Origin: an uncultured Acidobacteriia bacterium
GTDB taxonomy: Bacteria; Acidobacteriota; Terriglobia; Bryobacterales; Bryobacteraceae
Direction of reading: 5' to 3'
DNA length: 64,000 nucleotides
Assembly (NCBI GenBank): GCA_903851195.1
Contig: CAINNJ010000055.1
Span: forward strand, 156,557 to 220,556
Shown one piece after another: positions 23,961 to 33,338 of this stretch. The position numbers and the translations under genes were made by a program. Positions within the stretch are counted from its first letter, which is position 1; each line of letters starts with the position of its first letter. The notes beneath the pieces were generated by a model, which was not told the origin of the DNA, ran no database searches, and was given only the letters and a program-made list of their open reading frames with translations.

Positions 23961-24743
23961 ATGCGAGTTATACAACGTGGGTTACTCACAACCCTTTTCC
24001 TGACTGCAATTCCGCTTTCCGTCTTTAGTCAAAGCACCAGCTTCACGACGGCGTCGGCGGGCAACTGGACGCCGATCGTGGCTCCCGATTCCATCGCGGC
24101 CGGGTTCGGCAGCGGGCTGGCTGCCTCCACTACGAGTACGACAACGTTGCCGCTCTCCACAACACTGGGCGGCGCCACCATCACGATCACGGACCGCACG
24201 GGCAAGAAGCTGCCCGCACAGCTGTTTATGGTCTCGCCGGGTCAGATCAACTATTTGATTCCGGCTGCCGCGGCGATCGGTCTTGCGACCGTCAGCGTCG
24301 CCGCCAATAACAGCACCTTCACGGGGTCGGTGGACATTTCCAATGTGTCACCCGCCATCTTTACCGCGAACAACACGGGCTACGGAGTGCCGGCGGCCCA
24401 GGTACTCAGTGTCGGCACGGATGGGAAAGGGACGCTCTCCGCGCCTTACCAGCCGGGCATCTTTGGTTTCACGACGAAGCCTGTCGATATCTCCAGCGGG
24501 AGCGTTTACCTCGTGCTCTACGGGACAGGGTTGCGGCGTCACTCCGCGATCCCGGTCAAGGCGTCCATCGGAGGCATCAGTGTTCCGGTGGCCTTTGCCG
24601 GCCCGCAGGGCACACTGCCGGGGCTGGATCAGGTGAATCTGGGACCGCTTCCAAAGTCTCTGTCCGGTAAAGGTTCCGACGTGAATCTCATTGTCACGGT
24701 GGACGGCAGTCCGGCCAATATCACGCGCGTCGCCATTCAGTAG
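23961..24743 (+). CDS. Secreted TIGR03437-domain protein
   Basis: 260 aa. Signal peptide (MRVIQRGLLTTLFLTAIPLSVFS), then a single beta-rich domain with the hallmarks of TIGR03437, the Solibacter/Acidobacteria C-terminal domain: VAPDSIAAGFGSGLA, LGGATITITDRTG, FMVSPGQINYLIPA, SVYLVLYGTGLRR and PGLDQVNLGPLPKSL. The domain normally sits at the end of very large secreted proteins. Here it stands nearly alone. Probably a surface or periplasmic adhesion-type module. It is followed 39 bases later by the ferritin-like gene and may share its transcript. Confidence 0.9.
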   Translation: MRVIQRGLLTTLFLTAIPLSVFSQSTSFTTASAGNWTPIVAPDSIAAGFGSGLAASTTSTTTLPLSTTLGGATITITDRTGKKLPAQLFMVSPGQINYLIPAAAAIGLATVSVAANNSTFTGSVDISNVSPAIFTANNTGYGVPAAQVLSVGTDGKGTLSAPYQPGIFGFTTKPVDISSGSVYLVLYGTGLRRHSAIPVKASIGGISVPVAFAGPQGTLPGLDQVNLGPLPKSLSGKGSDVNLIVTVDGSPANITRVAIQ

Positions 24744-24782
24744 CTGTCCAATATTTTGAAAGAAAATCAGGGGATCACAATC

Positions 24783-25604
24783 ATGACGAATCAGATGTTT
24801 CCTGCGGACCGGAGATCGTTCGCGAAGCAGTTGGGTCTGGCCAGCGCGGGTATTGCGGCCTTTTTCGCCGCGGCCGAAAAGGGCATGGCGGCCATTACGG
24901 ACGTGGATATCGTGCAGTTCGCTCTGAACCTCGAGTATCTGGAGGCGGAGTTCTATACGGTCGCGCGGACGGGCAAAACCATCGACAGCATGGGTATCGG
25001 GATCGATGGCACCGGTCCGACGGGGCCAACGACGGGCGGACAGAAAGTCACGTTTATCGAGAATTCCACGCTCGCGATGTCGGCGGACCAGATTGGAGCG
25101 GACGAGCGCGCCCACGTGGCGCTGCTGCGCAAGACGCTGCAGTCGCTGGGAATTCAGCCGGTGGCCAAGCCGATGATCAATCTGAACGCTCTGGGCACCG
25201 GGTTCGAGAGCCAGGAAGCGTTTATCGCACTGGCGCGCGCTTTCGAAGATGTGGGCGTGAGCGCTTATGGCGGCGCGGCGCCACTGATTCAGGACAAGAC
25301 GATTCTCGGCGTGGCGGCCCGCATTCTGGCCACCGAAGCGGAGCACACCGGAAATCTTCGTCTGCATGCCGCGCTTTATCAGGCGCAGACGAAAGCGCTG
25401 GACGCGGTAGACATGCCGCCGCTGCCCACCGGGATGAAGTACATTTCGGTGGACAGCAACGGTCTGACGGCGGTGCGGACGCCGGGCCAGGTGCTCAACA
25501 TCGTGTACGGCGGTCAGGTGAATGCGGTGAGCGGCGGCTTCTTCCCGATGGGTGTCAATGGCGGCATTAACATGTCGTCGGCGGCTGCCACCGCGACTTC
25601 CTGA
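24783..25604 (+). CDS. Exported ferritin-like domain protein
   Basis: 273 aa. An N-terminal twin-arginine-like signal (ADRRSFAKQLGLASAGIAAFF) precedes a four-helix ferritin_2-type domain: VQFALNLEYLEAEFYTVA with metal-ligand Glu residues, IGADERAHVALLRKTL with the ExxH pair, and ARILATEAEHTGNLR with a second ExxH. This family is often called desiccation-related or dessication-associated. Expected role: di-iron binding outside the cytoplasm. ATG 24783 follows CAGGGGA at 9 bases. Convergent with the kinase gene. Confidence 0.88.
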   Translation: MTNQMFPADRRSFAKQLGLASAGIAAFFAAAEKGMAAITDVDIVQFALNLEYLEAEFYTVARTGKTIDSMGIGIDGTGPTGPTTGGQKVTFIENSTLAMSADQIGADERAHVALLRKTLQSLGIQPVAKPMINLNALGTGFESQEAFIALARAFEDVGVSAYGGAAPLIQDKTILGVAARILATEAEHTGNLRLHAALYQAQTKALDAVDMPPLPTGMKYISVDSNGLTAVRTPGQVLNIVYGGQVNAVSGGFFPMGVNGGINMSSAAATATS

Positions 25605-25632
25605 GAAAAGCTATTTGAGCCGGGCCTCGACT

Positions 25633-28182
25633 TTATTTAAGCCGTGCCGCGATTTCGGCGTGCGCTTTTTCGGAGTCGCGGATGACGTCGGGTGCGGTTA
25701 AGAAGCCGCCGCTTTTGAGCTGATCGTAAAAATGGGCGGCGCGCCGCCAGGCTTCGGTAGCGGCCTCTGTATTGCCGAGTGCGGTTTCGATGGCGGCGAG
25801 TCGGCTCTCATGGGTGGCCAGGTTGATGCGCACCGGCACGCCTTTGGGATCCACCTCGAACAGCTTGCGCTGCAGAGCGAGGGCTCTCTGGATGCTGGCG
25901 AGGGACTGCTGTTTATCGCCCTTGTTCAGCAGCACGAGAGCCCTTTCGGAATAGTTGCCGGCCAGCATGGAGCGGCTGCGGGCGTCGCGTTCGTCCAGTG
26001 CGATAGCGCGCTCGCGGAGCGCGATGGCGTCATCGAAGTGGTCAAGCGCTTCCTGGTAGCGCTTCAGGGCGCCTAACGACACGCCGAAGAAATGGTGCGT
26101 GCTGGCCATTTCGAAGTCGATCTGCGTTTCGTTCCAGGGGATGGCGGCCAGGCTCTTCTGGATTTTGAGCGCCTCGGCGAGATCCACCAGGGCGGCTTCG
26201 GAGCGATTGTCCTGGGCCTCCACCAGACCGAGATGATAGCGGACCATGGCGAGGTTGCGCTGGGAATCGCGGTCCGCGGGATCCGCCGCGAGCTTCTCGC
26301 GAATCGGCACGGCGTTGCGCAGCGTGGCGATGGCTTCGTCGGCTTTCCCCGCAATGTTGAGACCGGTGGACAGGCTGGCCCAGGTATCGGCGAGCAGCAC
26401 CTGATACTCGCGATTTCCCGGAACCTGCGCGGTCAGGGACAGCGCGATGGCGAGCGCTTTGCGGTCCAGCACCTCCATGTCGCGGACGCTGCCGGCGCGG
26501 CTGGTCATCAGGCTTCCCACCAGGTAGCTGGAGGCCAGTTCGTACTGGGCGGTGAGATCGGAGGGCTGCTCGGCGGCCAGAGCTTCGCGGATAATACGGG
26601 CAGTTTGCCAGGTTTTCAGGGAGTCCGCGGACTGGCCGATGGTGCCGAGCAGATTGGCGAAACGCTCGCCGGCCAGCGCGAGGGAACGGCGTGTTTCGCG
26701 ATCCTGTCCGGCATCCCTGGCGAGGCCGTTCAGATAGAGAAGAGACTTGCGGAGCAGGGCCTCGCGGGCGGGCAGGGAGCCGGGCAGCCGCGAGATGTTG
26801 TCGTGCAGGTCGAAGAGCAGAGTGGCGGCGAGCTTCCGGTCTTCGTTGACGCGGACAGACAGCCGGCGCGCCTGCCAGACAGCGGCCACGGTGGACACGC
26901 AGAGCAGACAGGTCAGAATGGCGGCCGTGCCGACGCCAAGGCGATGGCGGCGAACGAATTTGAGCGCGAGGTAAATGACGGTGTCGCCCGCGGCCCTGAC
27001 GGGGCGGCCGTCGAGGTAACGCTGCAGTTCGTCGCTGAACTGATCGACCGAGAGATAGCGCCGGTCGGGCTCTTTCCGAAGGGCAAAACCGAGAATGTTA
27101 TCGAGATCGCCGCTGAGCTGACGGCGCAGACCGTCCGCCGTGGTCCGGCGGCTGCGGGCCAGATGATCGGCTTCCGCGGCGTCCTTCGGCTTGCTGGCCG
27201 CGGCTTCGCTGGCGCGCATCGGTTCGCGCTCGCAGATCAGCGTGGTGGCGTTCTCCCACGTGACGCTGTCCACGCGGTAGGGACGATAGCCGGTGAGCAG
27301 GCGGAAGAGGACGACACCCAGCGAATAGATATCGGTCGCAACGCCCACATGTTCACCCCGGATCTGTTCAGGGCTGCACCAGGCGGGCGTGCCGACGCGT
27401 TCCGAGGTCATAGTGAGTTCGCCGCTCTCGCCCGTGTTGGGCTCAAGAAGTTTGGCGATGCCGAAATCGAGCAGTTTGGGAATGCCGTCTCCGGTAACCA
27501 GGATGTTGTCGGGCTTCAGGTCGCGATGCACGATCAGGTTGCGATGCGCGCAGGAGACGGCGTCACAGACTTTGCGGAAGATGGCGACGCGTTCCCGGAC
27601 GCTGAGTTGCCGCTCATCGCAGTAGCGCGTGAGCGGCATGCCGGGCACGTATTCCATGACGAGATACGGCTGGCCGGAACTGGTCTTGCCGCCATCGAGC
27701 AGGCGGGCGATGTTGGGGTGTTCGAGGCGGGCGAGAATCTGGCGTTCCTGACGAAAACGATCGAGCAGGATACGGGAATTGAAACCGCGGCCGAGAATTT
27801 TGACGGCGGCCTCAATGCTGAACTCGCCGTCGCCCCGCGTGGCTTTATAGACGGCGCCCATGCCGCCGCGGCCGATTTCTTCGGTGAGCAGCCACTCACC
27901 GGCGCGCGTGCCTTCCAGACTGCCTTCGGATGACGAAGGGGAGTTCGCTGCGCCGGAAGCCGGGCCGGAGACCAGCGAGACGATGGAGCCACGCACCAGA
28001 GACGTGATTTCGCGGTTGCCGCCGCCGTCGGCAGCCAGCAGGCTTTCCACTTCGGCGCGGAGTTCCGGTTGCGCGAAGCAGACGGTCGCAAGGTACTGCT
28101 CCCGGGCGGGGCCGGAAAGCTCGACCGCCACCAGAAAAATTTCTTCGATCCGCTTCCAGTCGTCCGTATTCTGCAACACCAC
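25633..28182 (-). CDS. Membrane Ser/Thr protein kinase with TPR repeats
   Basis: 849 aa from a GTG. An N-terminal segment (DDWKRIEEIFLVAVE..AREQYL) found in many acidobacterial kinases is followed by a Hanks-type kinase domain (about residues 95-375): Gly loop EEIGRGGMGAVYKA, AAVKIL lysine, catalytic VHRDLKPDNILV, DFGIAKLL and GTPAWCSPEQI. One TM helix (GTAAILTCLLCVSTVAAVW, about residue 420) leads to an extracytoplasmic part with tetratricopeptide repeats to the C-terminus. So it likely senses a signal outside and phosphorylates proteins inside. All catalytic residues are present. Divergent from the Gfo/Idh gene, with 72 bases between. Confidence 0.93.
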   Translation of the reverse strand: MVLQNTDDWKRIEEIFLVAVELSGPAREQYLATVCFAQPELRAEVESLLAADGGGNREITSLVRGSIVSLVSGPASGAANSPSSSEGSLEGTRAGEWLLTEEIGRGGMGAVYKATRGDGEFSIEAAVKILGRGFNSRILLDRFRQERQILARLEHPNIARLLDGGKTSSGQPYLVMEYVPGMPLTRYCDERQLSVRERVAIFRKVCDAVSCAHRNLIVHRDLKPDNILVTGDGIPKLLDFGIAKLLEPNTGESGELTMTSERVGTPAWCSPEQIRGEHVGVATDIYSLGVVLFRLLTGYRPYRVDSVTWENATTLICEREPMRASEAAASKPKDAAEADHLARSRRTTADGLRRQLSGDLDNILGFALRKEPDRRYLSVDQFSDELQRYLDGRPVRAAGDTVIYLALKFVRRHRLGVGTAAILTCLLCVSTVAAVWQARRLSVRVNEDRKLAATLLFDLHDNISRLPGSLPAREALLRKSLLYLNGLARDAGQDRETRRSLALAGERFANLLGTIGQSADSLKTWQTARIIREALAAEQPSDLTAQYELASSYLVGSLMTSRAGSVRDMEVLDRKALAIALSLTAQVPGNREYQVLLADTWASLSTGLNIAGKADEAIATLRNAVPIREKLAADPADRDSQRNLAMVRYHLGLVEAQDNRSEAALVDLAEALKIQKSLAAIPWNETQIDFEMASTHHFFGVSLGALKRYQEALDHFDDAIALRERAIALDERDARSRSMLAGNYSERALVLLNKGDKQQSLASIQRALALQRKLFEVDPKGVPVRINLATHESRLAAIETALGNTEAATEAWRRAAHFYDQLKSGGFLTAPDVIRDSEKAHAEIAARLK

Positions 28183-28192
28183 TCAGGTAACA

Positions 28193-28224
28193 TTGTGCCT
28201 GAAGAGGCCGCGCAGCGATATAAT
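28193..28224 (+). promoter_or_regulatory. Possible promoter of the first Gfo/Idh gene
   Basis: A perfect -10 hexamer TATAAT at 28219-28224 lies about 30 bases before the TTG start. The best -35 candidate is TTGTGC (28193-28198), with a long 20-base spacer, so the -35 is uncertain. Confidence 0.4.
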
Positions 28225-28254
28225 CGCAGGCGGATACTCAAAAGGGAGGCTGTG

Positions 28255-29754
28255 TTGGCCTACAATTTTTCCAGACGTTATTTCTTTTACGGTTCGTTGC
28301 TCGCCGGCGCCATTCCGAGCAAAGGTTTCGGGAGTGTGCCGTCGCTCAAGGCGGCCGGTTACAAATCCCCCAACGAGAAACTGAACATCGCCTCGATCGG
28401 CTCGGGCGGCAAGGCCGCCAGCGACATCGCGGGCTGCGCGCACGAGAACATTGTGGCGCTCTGCGACGTGGACGAAAAGCGGGCCGCGCAGGTCTTCAAG
28501 AAGTATGAGAGCGTACCGAAGTTCAAAGATTTCCGGAAGATGCTCGACGAGAAGGGCAAAGACATCGATGCCGTGATCGTGACGATTCCGGATTTCATGC
28601 ATGCGACGGCGGCCGTTTGGTGCATGGAGCGCGGCAAGCACGTGTATGTGCAGAAACCGCTGGTGCGCACGGTGTGGGAAGCCCGCCTGATGCAGGACAC
28701 GGCCAATAAATACAAGGTCGCGACGCAGATGGGCAACCAGGGCTACTCGAACGAAGGCACCCGGCAGGTGGCCGAGATGGTGTGGGCGGGCGAGATCGGC
28801 AACGTGAAGGAAGTGCACGCCTGGACGGATCGTCCGTGGTGGCCGCAGGGGCTGACCGAAATCCCGGCGCCCGATGAAGTGCCTTCGACGCTCGACTGGG
28901 ATCTGTGGCTGGGCAACTCCGAGAAGCGTCCGTATACGTCGGGCGGCAAGGGTTATCCGAACGATTACGGGAACTTCTATCAGCCGTTCAACTGGCGCGG
29001 GTTCTACGACTTCGGTTGCGGCGCGCTGGGCGACATGGCGTGCCACATTCTGGGCGCTCCGAACATGGCGCTGAAACTGGGCGCGCCGACGAGCGTGGAG
29101 TGCGTGTCGAAGGAAGGCACCAGCAATTTCATGTTCCCGAAGAAGTCGGTAATTCGTTACGACTTCCCGCAGCGGGGCAGCATGCCGCCGGTCTCGATCT
29201 TCTGGCACGACGGTCTGAAGGAAAGCCCGAAGGTGGCCGGCGTTCCCGAAGGCGAACTGCTGGGCGATCTGCCTTCGCGTCCGCGTCAGCAGGGCGCGGC
29301 ACCCCGGCCGCAGCAGGCGCCGAACGGCTATGTCGGCAGGATCTTCAACTGGGAGCAGTTCCAGGACGCGCTGGCTCCGGACGCGCGCAGTTCCGGCCCG
29401 AACGGCAGTCTGTTCGTCGGCGACAAAGGCATGATCACGACCGGCACGTATGGCGAGCAGACGCGTCTGCTGCCGGCGGCCGAGAAGATGAAGGACTACA
29501 AGTTCCCCGAGCAGTTCCTGACGCGGTCGCCCGGTCACTATCGCGACTGGATCCGGTCCGCGAAGGGCGGGGATCCGTCGTGCTCGAACTTCAACGTCGC
29601 GGTGCCGTTTGTCGAGTGGATGCTGCTCGGCGTGATCGCGCTGCGCGTGGACGGCAAGCTCGAATGGGATGCGGCGAAGGGCCGGTTCACGAACAATGCG
29701 GAGGCGAATAAGTTCCTGAAGCCGACGTATCGGAAGGGCTGGACGCTCAGTTAG
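28255..29754 (+). CDS. Exported Gfo/Idh/MocA-family oxidoreductase, copy 1
   Basis: 499 aa. A twin-arginine signal (NFSRRYFFYGSLLAGA) precedes the NAD(P)-binding Rossmann fold (LNIASIGSGGKAASDI, IVALCDVDEKRAA) and the family's EKP-like motif KHVYVQKPLVRTVWEA. The C-terminal half has GALGDMACHI and the final ALRVDGKLEWDAAKGRFTNN of the acidobacterial/planctomycete type. It probably oxidises a sugar or inositol-like substrate outside the cytoplasm, or carries its cofactor through Tat. TTG 28255 is chosen: GGGAGG lies 5 bases before it, too close for the GTG at 28252. Near-duplicate of the gene at 31802. Its stop is 6 bases from that of the convergent ankyrin gene. Confidence 0.93.
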   Translation: MAYNFSRRYFFYGSLLAGAIPSKGFGSVPSLKAAGYKSPNEKLNIASIGSGGKAASDIAGCAHENIVALCDVDEKRAAQVFKKYESVPKFKDFRKMLDEKGKDIDAVIVTIPDFMHATAAVWCMERGKHVYVQKPLVRTVWEARLMQDTANKYKVATQMGNQGYSNEGTRQVAEMVWAGEIGNVKEVHAWTDRPWWPQGLTEIPAPDEVPSTLDWDLWLGNSEKRPYTSGGKGYPNDYGNFYQPFNWRGFYDFGCGALGDMACHILGAPNMALKLGAPTSVECVSKEGTSNFMFPKKSVIRYDFPQRGSMPPVSIFWHDGLKESPKVAGVPEGELLGDLPSRPRQQGAAPRPQQAPNGYVGRIFNWEQFQDALAPDARSSGPNGSLFVGDKGMITTGTYGEQTRLLPAAEKMKDYKFPEQFLTRSPGHYRDWIRSAKGGDPSCSNFNVAVPFVEWMLLGVIALRVDGKLEWDAAKGRFTNNAEANKFLKPTYRKGWTLS

Positions 29755-29760
29755 TTCTTG

Positions 29761-31731
29761 TTATTGGCGAGGGCCGGAGATTGCCAGGGCGATGGTTGCC
29801 CAGGCAGTCCCGGCCATCGAGATCCACTGGTCGTGGTCGTAGGGGAAGCCGCTCTGGAAGTAGGGCTGTAATTTCGGCGCGCGGCTTCGGACGAACCAGG
29901 AACCATCCTCATGCTGCGTCCGCAGCAGAAATTCCACACCTTTTCGATAGACCGGATCCGTGGGGGCCAGAATACCGGCTTCGTGCAGCGCGTAGAGCGT
30001 CTGCCCGGTGGCGTAGGAATCCGGCGGGAGATACGGGTTCTGACGCCAGCCGCCCTCCGATGTTTGCTGTGCCGCCAGCTTCCTGCCGAGCGCCTGCAGC
30101 GTGCTGGTTTTTTCGCCGGCGCGGAGCAGGCCGAGCAACTGCATGACGGCTTCTTCGTTGTAGACGGGCTGCGCTTTGACGAGCCAGCGGCGGGCGGCGT
30201 CGATATGGGAATCGATATCGGCCTGTCGTCCCGGCCATTTAAACGCCGCGAGGGCACGTACCGCGAGACCGGTGCGAACGATGTCGCCATCCTGCATGGG
30301 GGCGCGGGCGGCCGGGGAAGGCCCGGCGCGCTGCACGGCGCCGCCGCGAATCCAGCTGCCATCCGCCATCTGCTCGCCCAGCATGTTGCAGACAATTGCG
30401 TCCGTGATGGCGTCGGGCGCGTAGCCGGCAGCTTCGAAGTGGAGCATGACGTAGACCAGGGTGTCGATTCCGCCACCGCCGTCATAACGCTGCAGCAGCC
30501 GGTCGGCGCTCTTGACGTAAGATGCCCGCAGGTCGGCGAGTTGCGACTTCAGGCCCGGTTCGTCGACGCTGTAGCCCTGCGCGCGGGCGACTTTGGCGGT
30601 GAGAGCGGTGAGGTTCTGGGCATGGCACGCGACGCAGCCTCCGTTCTTCAGAAACGACGCACTGACGCTTTGGAGCAGCGGCAGGCTCTTCGTTACGGCG
30701 CCGGCGGCGGTGCGAGCGGATGAAGTCGGGGGCAGCGCGGCATCCGGCGGCAGCGGGGTGGCGTGCAGCAGGGTCAGAATGTCCGGGCGGGCATATTTCG
30801 AGGCCCAGTCCCCGGCGGTTTGGGAGGTGGAATCTTTGGTGGCGGGGTCGGCGCCGGCTTTCAGAAGCAGACGCACGATTTCGGGATTTTGCGCCTCGGC
30901 GGAGACCGCATAGTGCAGGGCGGTGCGGCCGCGAATGTCTTTGGGGTCCACACGCGCCCCGGCGCGGAGCAGGGTATCCACGATGGAGGGCGGTCCGTAG
31001 ATGGAGGCGAGCATCAGCGGCGTGTAGTAGCCGAGATCGATGGGTCCGCGCAGGACATTCACCGGATCTTTGGCCGAGGCTTCATTGACACGCGCGCCCT
31101 TCGCCAGCAGCAGGCGGACGGATTCCGGATCGCCGTTGCCGGCGGCGTTCATCAGGGGCGTGAAGCCGAGAGTTTCGTCCTTGGCGTTGACGTCGAGACC
31201 GTTTTCGAGGGCGATCCGGACCTGACGGGGGTTGCAGGCTGCCGATGCCGCGAGCAGGAAAGTGAGGCCGTGGTTGTCGGTGGCGTGGACGTCGGCTTTC
31301 CGGGAGAGCAGCAGGTTCACCACGTCGTCGGATCCGTTGTGTACGGCGGCAAGCAACAGGGCCGTGCGGCCGGTGCTGGATTTGGCGTTGACATCCGCGC
31401 CGTGATCGAGCAGAAAGCGAACTTTGGCGGGCTCGGTGACGCTCCACATGAGCGCCGTGGCGCCGAAGGCGTTTTGGGCGTTCACGTCCGCCCCGGCGGA
31501 CTGCAGGAGCTTCAACGATTCGGGGCTCCCATACGCGGCGGCGTATAGCAGTGGCGTGGTGTCCCGCTCGCCGCGGGCGTTCACGTCGGCCCCTTGTGCG
31601 AGGGCGCGGGTCAGACCGGGGATGTCGTTATTCCGGATCAGGGTGAAGAGTTGGTCCACTGTTGGGGCGCTCGCCGCGAGACACGGCAAGGCGGCGAGGA
31701 GCACAGAGACGGTGATGTGAGCCGACTTCAT
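29761..31731 (-). CDS. Secreted ankyrin-repeat / c-heme / alpha-alpha toroid protein
   Basis: 656 aa. The signal peptide (MKSAHITVSVLLAALPCLA) is followed by about eight ankyrin repeats (residues 25-325, recurring GADVNA), a heme c attachment motif CVACH at 366-370, and from about 395 to the end a region with recurring aromatic/Gly motifs (MADGSWIRGG, TSEGGWRQNP, EDGSWFV), like the QW repeats of terpene-cyclase/prenyltransferase-type alpha-toroids. The DxDD acid of squalene-hopene cyclases is not seen, so cyclase activity is unlikely. A periplasmic redox-linked binding protein is more plausible. Lies between, and opposite to, two duplicate oxidoreductase genes. Confidence 0.88.
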   Translation of the reverse strand: MKSAHITVSVLLAALPCLAASAPTVDQLFTLIRNNDIPGLTRALAQGADVNARGERDTTPLLYAAAYGSPESLKLLQSAGADVNAQNAFGATALMWSVTEPAKVRFLLDHGADVNAKSSTGRTALLLAAVHNGSDDVVNLLLSRKADVHATDNHGLTFLLAASAACNPRQVRIALENGLDVNAKDETLGFTPLMNAAGNGDPESVRLLLAKGARVNEASAKDPVNVLRGPIDLGYYTPLMLASIYGPPSIVDTLLRAGARVDPKDIRGRTALHYAVSAEAQNPEIVRLLLKAGADPATKDSTSQTAGDWASKYARPDILTLLHATPLPPDAALPPTSSARTAAGAVTKSLPLLQSVSASFLKNGGCVACHAQNLTALTAKVARAQGYSVDEPGLKSQLADLRASYVKSADRLLQRYDGGGGIDTLVYVMLHFEAAGYAPDAITDAIVCNMLGEQMADGSWIRGGAVQRAGPSPAARAPMQDGDIVRTGLAVRALAAFKWPGRQADIDSHIDAARRWLVKAQPVYNEEAVMQLLGLLRAGEKTSTLQALGRKLAAQQTSEGGWRQNPYLPPDSYATGQTLYALHEAGILAPTDPVYRKGVEFLLRTQHEDGSWFVRSRAPKLQPYFQSGFPYDHDQWISMAGTAWATIALAISGPRQ

Positions 31732-31801
31732 GGATGCAGTTATTCTATTGCGGATTTTGTCCGGGCGGCTGGCGGGTATACTTTCAGGCGAGGGCAATTC
31801 C

Positions 31802-33280
31802 ATGTCATCCCAATTCTCGCGACGTTACTTCTTCTATGGTTCGCTGCTGGCCGGGGCGATTCCGAGCCAGGGTTTTGGCAGCGTGGCATCGCTGCGCGCG
31901 GCGGGGTACAAGTCGCCGAACGAGAAGCTGAACATCGCGTCGATCGGCGCGGGCGGCAAGGCTTCGAGCGATATCGACGGCTGCGCGCATGAGAACATCG
32001 TCGCGCTTTGCGACGTCGACGAGAAAGAAGCGGCGCGCAAGTTCAAACAGTATCCGGACCTTCCGAAGTTCAAAGATTTCCGGAAGATGCTGGACGAGAA
32101 GGGCAAGGACATCGATGCCGTGATCGTGACGATTCCGGATTTCATGCATGCCACGGCGGCGATCGCATGCATGGAGCGCGGCAAGCATGTGTATGTGCAG
32201 AAACCGCTGGTGCGCACGGTGGCGGAGGCGCGGCTGATGCGGGAGACGGCGAATAAATACAAAGTCGCCACGCAGATGGGGAACCAGGGGTATTCGAACG
32301 AGGGCACGCGGCAGGCGGCGGAGATGATCTGGGCGGGCGAGATCGGCGGGGTGAAGGAAGTGCACGCGTGGACGGACCGGCCGTGGTGGCCGCAGGGGCT
32401 GACGGAGATTCCGGCGCCCGATGCCGTGCCCGCGACGCTCGACTGGAATCTCTGGCTGGGCAATGCGGCGAAACGGCCGTACACGTCGGGCGGGGCCGGT
32501 TATCCGAATCAGTACGGGAATTTCTATCAACCGTTCAACTGGCGCGGGTTTTACGATTTCGGCTGCGGCGCGCTGGGCGATATGGCGTGCCACATTCTGG
32601 GCGCGTCGAACATGGCGCTGCGGCTGGGCGCGCCGACGAGCGTGGAGTGCGTGTCGAAGGAAGGCGCGAGCAGCTTCATGTTCCCGAAAAAGGCGGTGAT
32701 CCGTTACGACTTCCCGGCGCGCGGCAGCATGCCCGCGGTGAAGATTTTCTGGCACGAGGGGTTGAAGGAACGGCCGAAGATCGAGGGCGTGGCGGACAGT
32801 GAACTGCTGGGCGATCTGCCGGTGAAGCCGAAGGCGAAAGGCGCGCCGGCCGAGCCAGCGAACGGTTTCGTGGGCGGCGTGTACAGCCGGGAACGGATGG
32901 ACGAAGCGCATTCCCCGGAGGCGCATGCGCCCGGTCCCAACGGGAGTGTGTTCATCGGCGAGAAGGGCATGCTGACAACCGGGTCCATCGGGGAACATAC
33001 GCGCCTGCTGCCGGCGCTGGAGCGGATGGCCGATTACAAGTTTCCGGAGCCGAGTCTGACGCGGTCGCCGGGGCATTACCGCGACTGGATTCGAGCCTGT
33101 AAAGGCGGGGAAGCGGCGTGTTCGAACTTCAACGTGTCGGCGCCGTTCGTGGAGTGGATGCTGCTGGGTGTGGTGGCGCTCCGGGTGGACGGGAAGCTGG
33201 AGTGGGACGCGGCGAAGGGCCGGTTTACGAACAACGCGGAGGCGAACAAGTATCTGAAGCCTTCGTGGATGAAGAGCTAG
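31802..33280 (+). CDS. Exported Gfo/Idh/MocA-family oxidoreductase, copy 2
   Basis: 492 aa, nearly the same as the protein at 28255 over its whole length, by eye about four residues in five identical. It keeps the Tat signal SQFSRRYFFYGSLLAGA, the Rossmann motif IASIGAGGKASSDI, the KHVYVQKPLVRTVAEA motif and the same C-terminal ending. The main differences are in the region after LLGDLP, where copy 1 has a longer Pro/Gln-rich loop. ATG 31802 is chosen; the upstream extension is a shadow of the ankyrin gene promoter side. Substrate unknown. Confidence 0.93.
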   Translation: MSSQFSRRYFFYGSLLAGAIPSQGFGSVASLRAAGYKSPNEKLNIASIGAGGKASSDIDGCAHENIVALCDVDEKEAARKFKQYPDLPKFKDFRKMLDEKGKDIDAVIVTIPDFMHATAAIACMERGKHVYVQKPLVRTVAEARLMRETANKYKVATQMGNQGYSNEGTRQAAEMIWAGEIGGVKEVHAWTDRPWWPQGLTEIPAPDAVPATLDWNLWLGNAAKRPYTSGGAGYPNQYGNFYQPFNWRGFYDFGCGALGDMACHILGASNMALRLGAPTSVECVSKEGASSFMFPKKAVIRYDFPARGSMPAVKIFWHEGLKERPKIEGVADSELLGDLPVKPKAKGAPAEPANGFVGGVYSRERMDEAHSPEAHAPGPNGSVFIGEKGMLTTGSIGEHTRLLPALERMADYKFPEPSLTRSPGHYRDWIRACKGGEAACSNFNVSAPFVEWMLLGVVALRVDGKLEWDAAKGRFTNNAEANKYLKPSWMKS

Positions 33281-33338
33281 GCTATAAATCGTTTTAATTC
33301 GACAGCTCGCTTCGATTAGCGGGCGTTATGATGGGCCT

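Noticed and set aside
29781..31803. Squalene-hopene cyclase activity for the toroid protein
   Set aside because: Repeated aromatic motifs are present but the catalytic DxDD motif is not visible, and the protein also has a heme site and ankyrin repeats.
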